The notes beneath the pieces were generated by a model. It had not been told where the DNA came from. It made no database searches and saw only the letters and a list, made by a program, of their open reading frames with translations. Source: Oceanococcus atlanticus (GTDB taxonomy: Bacteria > Pseudomonadota > Gammaproteobacteria > Nevskiales > Oceanococcaceae). From it: DNA of 64,000 bases. Positions 45,434 through 53,627 of the stretch are shown one piece after another (positions within the stretch are counted from its first letter, which is position 1; the number at the start of each line of letters is the position of its first letter). The stretch covers positions 103,894 through 167,893 of the forward strand of contig NZ_AQQV01000005.1 of assembly GCF_002088235.1 (NCBI RefSeq), in the 5' to 3' direction. A program made the translations under genes and the position numbers.

Positions 45434-45778
45434 ATGAAAACTATGGATCAATTACAAGTCGCCGCCAATGCGCCTGCGGCCTTGGAACTCAGCGTACCTT
45501 ATGTAAGCCAGGATGCAGCGCTGATTGCAGCGCGCTTCGACGATGGCGCGCTCACGGGGCGCAGCCTGATTTGGGAAGTCTTCGAACAGGATGCGGTTGA
45601 TCCGGTTCGCTATGGCCTGTGTCTGGTCAAGGCCGATGGTGAGCCGGAAGTGCGAATTCCGGTGATGGGGCTGACCCCGGGGCGGGCTTACCGCTATCGT
45701 TTCCTCGATGGCGTGAACAGTTCCCCGGAAGGGCGCTTCATCACGGCCATGCAGCGCGATACACACCGCGCCGCCTAA
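45434..45778 (+). CDS. hypothetical protein, beta-rich
   Basis: This 114-residue soluble protein has no signal peptide or membrane segment. Its second half (EVRIPVMGLTPGRAYRYRFLDG) reads like a fibronectin-type III strand pattern, as in the N-terminal domain of PhoD-type phosphatases. That is a pattern impression only. No family is recognised. AGAAAG lies upstream of the ATG. A GC-rich hairpin follows the stop. Confidence 0.55.
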   Translation: MKTMDQLQVAANAPAALELSVPYVSQDAALIAARFDDGALTGRSLIWEVFEQDAVDPVRYGLCLVKADGEPEVRIPVMGLTPGRAYRYRFLDGVNSSPEGRFITAMQRDTHRAA

Positions 45779-45785
45779 AGCATAA

Positions 45786-45806
45786 CGCCGGGCACGAGGC
45801 CCGGCG
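45786..45806. terminator. GC-rich hairpin between convergent genes
   Basis: A perfect eight-base stem (45786-45793 with 45799-45806) with a five-base loop lies between two convergent stops. The T run is weak, so efficiency is uncertain. Confidence 0.55.
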
Positions 45807-45815
45807 CTGTTGTGC

Positions 45816-46139
45816 TTACTGCTCGAGCAGTTCCAGCTTGCCGGGCTTGCCATCCCATTCAGCGGCATCAGCAGGCGGATCTTTCTGCTCGCGAATCACC
45901 GGCCAGGCCTTGGACAGCGCCTCGTTGAGTTCCAGGAAGTGAGCCTGATCTTCGGGCAGGTCGTCCTCGGCAAAAATGGCCTCGGCCGGACATTCGGGTT
46001 CGCACAGCGTGCAGTCGATGCACTCTTCGGGATCAATCACCAAAAAGTTCGGGCCTTCGTGGAAGCAGTCCACAGGACAAACTTCGACGCAGTCGGTGTA
46101 TTTGCACTTGATGCAGTTTTCGGTGACGACAAAAGCCAT
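45816..46139 (-). CDS. fdxA: seven-iron ferredoxin FdxA
   Basis: This 107-residue protein has the FdxA layout: Cys9, Cys17 and Cys50 for the [3Fe-4S] cluster and Cys21, Cys40, Cys43 and Cys46 for the [4Fe-4S] cluster, with Cys12 and Cys25 spare. The sequence [20 protein letters not shown] is the family's opening. Redox partners are not known from this context. The acidic tail is normal for the Azotobacter-type protein. The gene is alone on the minus strand. Confidence 0.95.
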   Translation of the reverse strand: MAFVVTENCIKCKYTDCVEVCPVDCFHEGPNFLVIDPEECIDCTLCEPECPAEAIFAEDDLPEDQAHFLELNEALSKAWPVIREQKDPPADAAEWDGKPGKLELLEQ

Positions 46140-46196
46140 GTGCGCTCCGGCGTGAATTCTGAAATCGGGAAATTTTACTGAACTGCCGTCGCGCCG

Positions 46197-46757
46197 TCAG
46201 CCTTTAGACTTTCCGGGGCGCCACGGCGGCGTCGTGAGATCATGCGTATGCAGCCTATACTGACCTGTTTTCCGGTCCGAGAAATAGTCCTGTAGGCTGA
46301 GTTTCACGGTCGGGAAGGCGAGGTTGTCCCACGGTATCTGGTCTTCGCTCATGAGTTCGACCTCCAGGCTCTCAGGGCCTGGGCCGAAGTCCAGATCCAG
46401 CAGCTCGGCCAGATACAGCGTGTAAATCTGCCCGATGTAGGTCACATTGATAAAGCTGAACAGCTGTCTGACCTCGACCCGTGCGCGCGCTTCCTCCATG
46501 GTTTCACGGGCGGCACCCTGAGCCACCGTCTCGCCGATTTCGAGAAAACCGGCCGGCAAGGTCCAGTAGCCGTAGCGTGGCTCAATCGCGCGTTTGCACA
46601 TCAACACCTTGTCTTGCCAGATGGGCAGACAACCGGTGATCACGCGCGGGTTTTGGTAGTGAATTGTGTGGCACGACGGGCAGATGAACCGGGGCAGGTG
46701 ATCGCCCTCTGGAATACGGTGTTCCACCGTGCCGCCGCACTCGGCGCAATACTTCAT
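46197..46757 (-). CDS. zinc-ribbon Nudix hydrolase
   Basis: This 186-residue protein has a zinc ribbon (Cys4, Cys7, Cys26, Cys29) and a Nudix box (GFLEIGETVAQGAARETMEEA, about 70-90, with the catalytic RETMEE). This type is related to NADH pyrophosphatase (NudC-like) but shorter, and its substrate is a nucleoside diphosphate derivative not yet known. The start at 46757 gives the zinc ribbon a natural N-terminus. Longer versions would overlap the divergent barrel gene. It lies 57 bases after FdxA's start in the same direction. Confidence 0.88.
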   Translation of the reverse strand: MKYCAECGGTVEHRIPEGDHLPRFICPSCHTIHYQNPRVITGCLPIWQDKVLMCKRAIEPRYGYWTLPAGFLEIGETVAQGAARETMEEARARVEVRQLFSFINVTYIGQIYTLYLAELLDLDFGPGPESLEVELMSEDQIPWDNLAFPTVKLSLQDYFSDRKTGQYRLHTHDLTTPPWRPGKSKG

Positions 46758-46908
46758 GATTTGGTGCCTGTGTTGCGTGCCGGGGGTGGCATAGCGCGCG
46801 ATTTTCAGTAATGATTCACGTATCTGCGCACTCGCGGGACGATGCGTTGATGCGAGTTTAGCAGCCCGACGGGGCCAGCTCGCAAGGCAAATAAATTGAG
46901 GGGAGCCA

Positions 46909-47535
46909 ATGATTAAACAAAGTGCCGCCGTGGTGGCTGCAAGCATGCTGGGATTTGCTGCGCAGGCGCAGGATGGAGCGTGGTCGGTGTATGCCGGCGC
47001 TGATTACGTCATGCATGAAGTCTCGATCACTCGAGTGATTCCGCCGGCCAATCCGGAGCCGATTCCGGGTAACAACGGGCGGACCGTGCGCGAAGATGGG
47101 GATGGCAACAGCGTCCGTGTCCGCGCCGGCATGTGGCTGAGCGAAGATTTCTCGATCGAAGTTCAGGGCAGCGTCGATAGCGATGGTCTGGAAGGCAACG
47201 AGAGTGCTGAGATCGACAGTTACTACGGGGTTTTCGTGAATGTCCGGGCACAGCCGTTTGACTGGCTTGATGTGCTCTTTCCGGTGGGCTTCGCGGCTGT
47301 TGATGCCAACGTCGCCTATCTCGATGACAACGGTGATTTTCAGGTTGCCAGCATGTCTGAGGAGCGTGCCGCGTTTGGTATGAATCTGCAGCTGCGTCTG
47401 GGAGAGATGTTGACCGATCCTGATTCGCTCATTGCGGGGCTGGGTGTGGGCTTGGGCTTCATGGTTTACAGCCCGTCCGGCGATGCCAACGTGCGCGGCT
47501 ATAACGCTGGTATTCAATTCGGTTTGGATTTTTAA
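46909..47535 (+). CDS. outer-membrane beta-barrel protein
   Basis: This 208-residue protein has a signal peptide (cleavage about residue 20, FAAQAQ) and alternating hydrophobic strands consistent with an eight-stranded barrel. The last residue is Phe (FGLDF), the sign recognised by the BAM complex. AGGGGAG precedes the ATG. Function is unknown. It could be an OmpW/OmpA-like small barrel. A strong terminator follows the gene. It is divergent from the Nudix gene with 151 bases between. Confidence 0.78.
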   Translation: MIKQSAAVVAASMLGFAAQAQDGAWSVYAGADYVMHEVSITRVIPPANPEPIPGNNGRTVREDGDGNSVRVRAGMWLSEDFSIEVQGSVDSDGLEGNESAEIDSYYGVFVNVRAQPFDWLDVLFPVGFAAVDANVAYLDDNGDFQVASMSEERAAFGMNLQLRLGEMLTDPDSLIAGLGVGLGFMVYSPSGDANVRGYNAGIQFGLDF

Positions 47536-47568
47536 AGGGAAGCCGGTCTGTGGCCGGCTCTTCCACGT

Positions 47569-47597
47569 AAAAAAGGCGGCCTCGGGCCGCCTTTTTT
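47569..47597 (+). terminator. Rho-independent terminator after the barrel gene
   Basis: A perfect 13-base inverted repeat (47569-47581 and 47585-47597) with a three-base loop ends in six T. It lies 33 bases after the stop. Confidence 0.9.
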
Positions 47598-47633
47598 ATG
47601 ATGCAAGTTAGGCAGATACGGCCGGGAATTTTA

Positions 47634-48476
47634 ATGCGACAACTGCTACGCGTACTGCCGTTGCCCTTGCTGGCGTTGCCGATGCTGTGGGTGGGCTGGA
47701 CCCTGTTCAATGGTGTGCGTGAACATCCCGACAGCTTTGCCGGCTTGCCGCGCTCCCAGGATATGGCCTTGCTGCCTTGGATGCCGCATGGCTTTCAGGT
47801 GCTTGACCCGCCGGGGTTTGTGCTCGGTTATTCGGAGTATTGGCGCAATCCATTGTGGGTGGCCTACCGCTTGACCCAGCGGGTTGATGGGCCCTACGCC
47901 GACCGGCCCGGGCGGTTTGCTGTTGATGCCCGAACGTTCAGCCGCGTCAATGCGGAAGATTACAGTCACAGTGGCTTTAACCGCGGGCATATGGCGCCGA
48001 ACTATGCAATGTCCCGCTTTCATGGTCGTGACGCCCAGCGGGCGAGTTTTCGCATGAGCAACATCGTGCCTCAGCGCGGTGCGCTGAATCAGAAGCTGTG
48101 GCAGCGCCTGGAGGAGCTCGAAGCCGATGTATACGCCGCTTCGGAAGTGCCGCTGTACGTTGTGATGGGGCCGGTGTTTACGGCCGAGGATGAGCGCTTG
48201 CCCAGCGGTGTGGCCATTCCCGACGGCTTCTTCCGCATCTGGTTGCGGCGTGATCGCGATGGCCGGTTGCGGGTGTTGGCCTTTCTGGTTCCGCAAACGG
48301 TCAGCGGTTATGAGCCGCTGGACGGTTTTCTGGTCAGCGTGGATGCGATTGAGCAGGCCACCGGCCTGGATTTTTTCCACCGCCTGGATGATGAGCAGGA
48401 AGCGGTTCTGGAAGCGGGCGTGAATGCCCAGGCCTGGGATTTCTCACGTCATGCCCGCCGGGCGCCACGCTACTGA
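47634..48476 (+). CDS. membrane-anchored or exported DNA/RNA non-specific endonuclease
   Basis: This 280-residue protein has an N-terminal hydrophobic segment (about 4-24) and a beta-beta-alpha-metal nuclease domain with the NRGHMAPN motif at 116-123 (His119 as general base). The metal-binding Asn is in SNIVPQ. Family members such as Serratia nuclease or NucA degrade any nucleic acid. A periplasmic or extracellular role in nutrient use is likely, but a role in DNA uptake is also possible. GGGA precedes the ATG. It is convergent with the RDD gene. Confidence 0.9.
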   Translation: MRQLLRVLPLPLLALPMLWVGWTLFNGVREHPDSFAGLPRSQDMALLPWMPHGFQVLDPPGFVLGYSEYWRNPLWVAYRLTQRVDGPYADRPGRFAVDARTFSRVNAEDYSHSGFNRGHMAPNYAMSRFHGRDAQRASFRMSNIVPQRGALNQKLWQRLEELEADVYAASEVPLYVVMGPVFTAEDERLPSGVAIPDGFFRIWLRRDRDGRLRVLAFLVPQTVSGYEPLDGFLVSVDAIEQATGLDFFHRLDDEQEAVLEAGVNAQAWDFSRHARRAPRY

Positions 48477-48479
48477 GTC

Positions 48480-48929
48480 TCAGTCCGGGATTTTCTGATC
48501 CGGCCGGGGTGCAGGCAGCAGCACGGTTTCGGTGCCGCTCAAGAGGTCCTGCCAGGTTTTGTTCTGTGGATGGGGGATGGCCCAGAACACGCCGAGGCCG
48601 CACAGGCCCCAGGCTGGAATGGCGAACAGAAAGCGTAGGCCAGCACGCGGCCAGCTCACCGTACCGCCGTCTTCCTTGCGCACCTGCAGGCGCCATGCGC
48701 GCATGCCCAGGGTTTGTCCGCCGTGGGTCCAGAACCAGCTGTTGAAGAGTATGGAAATGGCTAGCAATACGCTCTGAAATGCGCGACTTCCAGCCGGCTC
48801 GGCGGCGCCGTCATGGATGAGTACGGCAATGAAGCCGGCGCAGATCCAAAGCGCCAGCAGCAGTAAGAAGTCATACACAGCTGCGCCCAGGCGACGCATG
48901 AAGGGCGCGGGTTGAATCAGTTCGGCCAT
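48480..48929 (-). CDS. RDD family membrane protein
   Basis: This 149-residue protein has four hydrophobic segments and the RDD-type opening RRLGAAVYDFLLLLAL. The middle motif GQTLGMRAWRLQV is conserved in the family, which is of unknown function and probably moves ions or small molecules. It follows the GNAT gene by ten bases on the same strand and is convergent with the nuclease gene. Confidence 0.85.
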   Translation of the reverse strand: MAELIQPAPFMRRLGAAVYDFLLLLALWICAGFIAVLIHDGAAEPAGSRAFQSVLLAISILFNSWFWTHGGQTLGMRAWRLQVRKEDGGTVSWPRAGLRFLFAIPAWGLCGLGVFWAIPHPQNKTWQDLLSGTETVLLPAPRPDQKIPD

Positions 48930-48939
48930 GGCTTGGGCG

Positions 48940-49356
48940 CTACAGGGTCAATGTCATATCGAGGTGGGGAATGCCCGCTTCCAGGTACATATCGCCGTGT
49001 GCGACAAAACCCAGGCGACGATAAAAGTCGATGGCGGACTCTTGCGAAGCCAAGTGTACCGCTGACTCGCCGCGTAGGCGGGCTTCTTCGGTCAAGGCTG
49101 CCATTAGCAGGCGGCCCACGCCATGGCCGCGCCAAGGTGCAAGTACGGCAACGCGGCCGATGTGGGCATCCGGCAACATCCGCGCAGTGCCGATGGCCTG
49201 ATCGTGATGCTGGGCCAAGACGTGGATACAGTCCGGGTCACGCCCATCAAACTCCACGGCGGGCGCGATGCCTTGCTCCTGCACGAACACCTGCCGGCGT
49301 ACTGCCAGGCAGGCATTGCCGTGTGTGGCCCAGTCTATGCGCTGCGCTGTAAGCAT
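48940..49356 (-). CDS. GNAT-family N-acetyltransferase
   Basis: This 138-residue protein has the GNAT fold with the acetyl-CoA pyrophosphate loop in VAVLAPWRGHGVGRLLM (Q/R-x-x-G-x-G/A, about 70-86) and VRRQVFVQEQGI near the start, as in ElaA-like proteins. The substrate is not known. The start at 49356 puts the family's first strand at the N-terminus and overlaps the end of the protease gene upstream by 22 bases. The run protease-GNAT-RDD is read leftward. Confidence 0.85.
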   Translation of the reverse strand: MLTAQRIDWATHGNACLAVRRQVFVQEQGIAPAVEFDGRDPDCIHVLAQHHDQAIGTARMLPDAHIGRVAVLAPWRGHGVGRLLMAALTEEARLRGESAVHLASQESAIDFYRRLGFVAHGDMYLEAGIPHLDMTLTL

Positions 49357-51002
49357 CGCCGACGACGCCAGGTCGCCAACACACCGAGCAGCATCAGTGC
49401 GCCGCCGTCGACAAGTCCGCCGCGTAGAGGCGTGAGGGCCTTGCTCTGACGTTCCAGAGTGACATTTGCGCTGTCGATCTCGCCCCAACGGTTGATCACC
49501 TGGTATTCGACCTGATCTGCGTTATGGCCGGGGCCAAAGTCGTAAAGTAGTTGCTGGCCCTGGACGCGGACCTGGCCGTTTGCGGCGCGTGCGCTGAGCA
49601 AACGCAGTGGCTGTTGGCCTGCATCGTTGCTGAGGACGTCGAGCAGCAGTTGTGCGCTGTCGTCTGGCACGCTGGTGAAGCTGTCATTGGCCGCACGCAG
49701 TGTATTGGTGCTTGGGTCCAGTCCGTCCAATGTGAGCTGGCCGGTGCCTGCGGGGTCGAGCCAGGCGCGCAGCTGCCGAGCTGCAGCGCTGTTGTTGTCC
49801 CATGAGACGTCGAGTCGGCCGTAGACGTCAGCGCCATCCGGGCTGGAGCAGGATGAGTTGCCGCCTGAAAGCTGGCCGACTACGCGATGCTGTGCATCCC
49901 ACAGGCCGGCGCCCGACGAGCCGGGTTCGGTGACGCCCTGACTCCAGAACACCTGCCAACTCTGCACTGACTGCCCATCAACATTGGCGTTGCGTGGTGC
50001 GGCAGCCTGATTGAACAGGCTGATGCGTTTTTCGTCACCGCCCGGATGATGCACGCTTGCGCCGCTGGTCGGGGCCAGTCCGCGTGCATCCCAGCCGGCG
50101 TAATAGACCTGATAGTTGGTTGCCGGTTGCTGGTTGAGACGCAGCAGGGTGAAGTCGGTTGCGGCATCGTCGGCCAGCAGGCTGGCGCCGGTCTGGTTCT
50201 GGCGCAGGTTGCCATCTGGCGAGCCGCCGCAGCGGCTGGTTTCGAAGTTCCAGTACACCACCACCGAGCTGGGGGCGAACTCACCATTCGCGCTAACCCC
50301 ACAATGACGCGCGGTGAGCAGCAGCGGGTCGCCGTTTTGTTGGGTGTTGTTAAGCAGCACGGCGCTGCACAGACGCTGGCCGCCCAGCGTAATGCGCGCG
50401 CTGGCCCGCACGGCATCGGTCCAGCTGTCGGCCTGACTGCAGGCCACGTCGATGTTGCAGCTGCCGGACTTGCTGAGCAATGTGAAATCACGAAAGCCAT
50501 GCTGAACCTGGCTCACGCGCAGCTGCGTGTTGGGCTGTTCCGAAGCCGCAACGCGCAGCTCCAGGATCAGTGCGTTGCGTGGCACCAGGGGCGACCAGAA
50601 GCGCGCATGGCGGGTCAGAACGTCGGTGCTTAGCGGGCCGTGCCAGCGCTGGCCGTCGCCATCGTAGAGGTTCAGCGTGGCCCCCGCCGGCAACTGCATA
50701 TCGCTCAGTGTGACGCTCAGGCTGAGGGCGTCTTCGCTGCGCAGTTTGAGTCGCCAGACAGCCTCGCCGGCCTCCTGCTGCCACTGCCCATGCTGCGTGC
50801 TGTTCAGGTCGACATCGCCAGCTCGGGCATAGTCCAGCGCGCTGGATGGTGCCGCGGCGTGGGTCGGTCCGGGGCTGGTGAGATCCAGCGTGGACAGTGT
50901 GTTCAGCAGCAGGCGCGAGAGCCACGGGCTGTCGGCGGCCTGGCTGGCCGGTGTGGCCAGCAGCAGCGCGCTCAGAATCAGGTGGCGAACAGGCAGGTTC
51001 AT
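49335..51002 (-). CDS. secreted trypsin-like serine protease (lysyl endopeptidase-like) with C-terminal sorting-like tail
   Basis: This 555-residue protein has a signal peptide (about 1-22), a beta-rich N-terminal domain and a trypsin-fold catalytic domain with His233 (LLTARHCG), Asp283 (ATDFTLLRLN) and Ser363 (PGSSGAGLWD). Multiple cysteines and the spacing recall Lys-C-type endopeptidases. Late, an Ig-like or linker region follows (SNDAGQQPLRLL). The last 40 residues contain a glycine pair, a short hydrophobic helix (GGALMLLGVLATW) and RRRR, the make-up of a GlyGly-CTERM tail. The ATG at 51002 follows GGAG. Confidence 0.83.
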   Translation of the reverse strand: MNLPVRHLILSALLLATPASQAADSPWLSRLLLNTLSTLDLTSPGPTHAAAPSSALDYARAGDVDLNSTQHGQWQQEAGEAVWRLKLRSEDALSLSVTLSDMQLPAGATLNLYDGDGQRWHGPLSTDVLTRHARFWSPLVPRNALILELRVAASEQPNTQLRVSQVQHGFRDFTLLSKSGSCNIDVACSQADSWTDAVRASARITLGGQRLCSAVLLNNTQQNGDPLLLTARHCGVSANGEFAPSSVVVYWNFETSRCGGSPDGNLRQNQTGASLLADDAATDFTLLRLNQQPATNYQVYYAGWDARGLAPTSGASVHHPGGDEKRISLFNQAAAPRNANVDGQSVQSWQVFWSQGVTEPGSSGAGLWDAQHRVVGQLSGGNSSCSSPDGADVYGRLDVSWDNNSAAARQLRAWLDPAGTGQLTLDGLDPSTNTLRAANDSFTSVPDDSAQLLLDVLSNDAGQQPLRLLSARAANGQVRVQGQQLLYDFGPGHNADQVEYQVINRWGEIDSANVTLERQSKALTPLRGGLVDGGALMLLGVLATWRRRRCLQRSA

Positions 51003-51086
51003 CCGGTCAATCTCCAATGATTGATTGGCGATACTGATTCAACACGTTTGGCGCGGTTGAAAGTATCCGGAATCACCCAGTGTGCC

Positions 51087-51989
51087 TCAGGTGTGCGTGC
51101 CGTGTAGAGGTCGGCGTGACCAAAAGCTGGCCAGCACGCTGCCGGCAATGATGTGCCAGATGCCCCAGCACGCTGCGATCAAGGCCATGCCGCCGAGCCC
51201 GCCAAAGAAGTTGAAGATGAGAATCAGGCCCAGCCCCGAATTCTGGATGCCGACCTCCACCGTCACGGCGCGGGTGTCTGCATCCGGCAGGCGGACCAGG
51301 CGGGCCAGCAGGTAGCCGCAGCCAAAAGCGATCAGGTTGTGCAGAACCACCAGGCCCAGGACCAGGCTGAGGTATTGGCGGAAGGCATCCAGATTGTTGG
51401 CGGCGGCGGCCAGCACGAAACCGAAGAAGGCGGCAAACGAGAACCAGCGCAAGGGCGTGCGCAGATAGGCGGTGAAGCCTGGGTAGCGCGCAGCCAGCCA
51501 CATGCCCAGTGCCAGTGGGGCGCCGAGCATGATGCAGACCATGATCAGCATGTCGCTGAACTGCAGGGACACGCTTTGAAGCAGCGGCGCGAGCTGGCTG
51601 TCCAGCTGCCCCCAGAATGCAAAATTCAGCGGCGTCATGACGATGGCAGCGAGCGACGAGACCGCCGTCATGGTCACGGACAGGGCCGAGTTGCCGCGCG
51701 AGATATGGGTGACGAAGTTGGAGATATTGCCGCCAGGGCAGCTCGACACCAGCAGCATGCCGAGGGCGAATTCCGGTGCCGGGCGCAGGATCTGGATAAG
51801 CACAAAGGTTGCCGCTGGCAAGGCCAGAAATTGCGCACACAGCCCGGCAAAGACAGCCCGTGGTAACTGCAGCACGCGCTTAAAATCAGCCACGCGCAGA
51901 TCAATTGCAATCCCGAACATGACCACGCCAAGCACAACGTTGAGCAGCGTCAGGCTCTGTGGCGAGAAGTTGAGCGTGATCTCCTGCAT
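51087..51989 (-). CDS. bile acid:sodium symporter (BASS) family transporter
   Basis: This 300-residue membrane protein has nine or ten hydrophobic segments. It has the BASS signature SSCPGGNISNFVTHISRGN near residue 83 and EVGIQNSGLGLILIFNF near residue 240. Family members import organic anions with sodium, such as ketopantoate, pyruvate or methionine-derived acids in bacteria and plants, and bile acids in animals. The substrate cannot be told. Its start shares one base with the stop of the ArsR-methyltransferase gene, so the two are translated together. Confidence 0.9.
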   Translation of the reverse strand: MQEITLNFSPQSLTLLNVVLGVVMFGIAIDLRVADFKRVLQLPRAVFAGLCAQFLALPAATFVLIQILRPAPEFALGMLLVSSCPGGNISNFVTHISRGNSALSVTMTAVSSLAAIVMTPLNFAFWGQLDSQLAPLLQSVSLQFSDMLIMVCIMLGAPLALGMWLAARYPGFTAYLRTPLRWFSFAAFFGFVLAAAANNLDAFRQYLSLVLGLVVLHNLIAFGCGYLLARLVRLPDADTRAVTVEVGIQNSGLGLILIFNFFGGLGGMALIAACWGIWHIIAGSVLASFWSRRPLHGTHT

Positions 51990-52921
51990 CACTGCGGTTT
52001 GCTTGCAACGGCGGTGATCACGCCGAAATACGGCGGTTGCGATTCGCGCAGGCTGACATCGCACTGCTCGCTGATGAGCCCGGCCTCTTCGATCAGCTGG
52101 CTAAGCGCAGCCGGCTCGAAGCCCAGATTGACGTGATCGAACGCCGCCACGGTGGCTTCGTGGGTATGCCGGGCCAGCGTTGAAATGATCGCGCGCGCCC
52201 CCGGGCGCATCACCCGGGCCAGTTCGCTCAGCACCTGGGCAGGTTGTGCGCTGTAGGTCAGGGCGTGGAGCAGAAAGACGGTGTCGAAACCGTTGTCCGG
52301 CAGAGGCAGGTTGTGCATGTCGCCTTGCAGATAGCGCGCCTGGGCAAAATCCTGCAGGCGCTGGGTGCCGGCTTCAACCAGCGTTGCGCTGAAATCCACG
52401 CAGGTGATTGAGCGGCTGCGCGGTGCCAGCAGGGCGGCCAGCATGCCGTCGCCAGCGGCAATGTCCAGCACATCGCCAAAGGCCAGCAGCGGCAGCAAGG
52501 CATGCGCGGTGGCCTGCCAGGTGCGCCCCGGGGAGTAATGCAGCTCCATGTGGCCGGCAACCGACTCAGCCCAGGTCAGGCCTGGGTTGCGCCGACGCAG
52601 CACTTCGGCCATGCGCTCGCGGTCGCTGTTGATCTGTTCGCTGGAAATGTCCTGGCGCAGGGCTTGCCACAGGCGTCCGATGGTGCCGCTGTGCGCGGTG
52701 GCCGAATAGAACACGGTGGTGCCCTGGCGCCGATCCTGCACCATCCCGGTATCGCGCAGCTTGCCCAGATGAGTCGACACGCGGCTCTGCGCCAGTCCGG
52801 TGATGTCGGTGAGTTCGGCTACGCTGAGTTCTTCAGCCTCCAGCAGCAGGAGCAGGCGCTGGCGTGTCGCATCGGCCAGAATGCGGCAGACTGCGGCGCT
52901 TTCGGTGATGTCCATGCTCAT
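51989..52921 (-). CDS. ArsR-family regulator fused to a SAM-dependent methyltransferase
   Basis: This 310-residue protein has an ArsR/SmtB winged-helix part (about 1-85, with LADATRQRLLLLLEAEELSVAEL and RVSTHLGKLRDTGMVQDRRQG) joined to a class I methyltransferase part (from about 145, with VLDIAAGDGMLAALLA at 151-166 and a downstream DMHNLPLPDNGFDTVFLLHAL). Such fusions are common in proteobacteria, often near methionine-cycle genes. The metal-binding cysteines of ArsR are absent, so SAM or a product may be the signal. It shares its upstream region with the phosphatase gene and overlaps the BASS gene. Confidence 0.9.
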   Translation of the reverse strand: MSMDITESAAVCRILADATRQRLLLLLEAEELSVAELTDITGLAQSRVSTHLGKLRDTGMVQDRRQGTTVFYSATAHSGTIGRLWQALRQDISSEQINSDRERMAEVLRRRNPGLTWAESVAGHMELHYSPGRTWQATAHALLPLLAFGDVLDIAAGDGMLAALLAPRSRSITCVDFSATLVEAGTQRLQDFAQARYLQGDMHNLPLPDNGFDTVFLLHALTYSAQPAQVLSELARVMRPGARAIISTLARHTHEATVAAFDHVNLGFEPAALSQLIEEAGLISEQCDVSLRESQPPYFGVITAVASKPQ

Positions 52922-52986
52922 GCGGGTATGTTGCCGACTCAAAAAACAGCAGTCTGCCACACGCACGAGCGGCACAGGACAAGACC

Positions 52987-53574
52987 TTGATTCGACTGGA
53001 TGTATTGCGTCATGGCGAATGCCAGGGCGGGGAGATTTTTCGCGGCGCCACCGATGTGGCGCTGAGCGATGCTGGTTGGCAGCAGATGCGCGCTTCGGCG
53101 GAGCGCGCGGCGGCGCCCTGGCAGCGTATCGTCAGTTCGCCTTTGCAGCGTTGCCGGGCTTTTGCCGAGGAGCTGAGCGTGCGTCTTGAGATTCCGCTGA
53201 GCGTTGATCCGGACTGGCGGGAAATGAGTTTTGGCCAGTGGGAAGGGCAGTTGCGTGAAGAGGTCTTCGCGCGTGAGGCGCAGGCGATCAGTGCGTTTTA
53301 TCGCGACCCGGTCAACTGCGCGCCGCCGCAAGGTGAGGCGGGTGATGTCTTGCAAGCGCGGGTTGTCGAGGCCTATCAGCGCGTGCTGGCAGAGGCGTCC
53401 GGGCAGCATGTGCTGATCGTGACGCACGGCGGTGTCATCCGTGCGCTGCTGGCGCATGTGCTGGGCATGCCGCTGCAGCGCATGTTCACGCTGGATGTGC
53501 CGTATGCCTGCTTGAGTGGATTGCACCACGTCGAGCGGGCCGGTTTCAGTCGCTTGCTCAGCCATAACACCTGA
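52987..53574 (+). CDS. histidine phosphatase family protein (CobC-like)
   Basis: This 195-residue protein begins with TTG. The catalytic motif RHGE lies at 8-11, the second His in the middle is THGG (about 149), and the Glu general acid lies in EMSFGQWEG. The pattern resembles alpha-ribazole phosphatase and other acid phosphatases of the branch 1 group. No cobalamin gene is near, so the substrate is open. AGGAC lies upstream of the start. It is divergent from the ArsR-methyltransferase gene with 65 bases between. Confidence 0.82.
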   Translation: MIRLDVLRHGECQGGEIFRGATDVALSDAGWQQMRASAERAAAPWQRIVSSPLQRCRAFAEELSVRLEIPLSVDPDWREMSFGQWEGQLREEVFAREAQAISAFYRDPVNCAPPQGEAGDVLQARVVEAYQRVLAEASGQHVLIVTHGGVIRALLAHVLGMPLQRMFTLDVPYACLSGLHHVERAGFSRLLSHNT

Positions 53575-53627
53575 GCGCTAGTGCCGCGCCTTGTTATGAT
53601 GCGCGCCGCTCCACAGGAAACAGCCCC

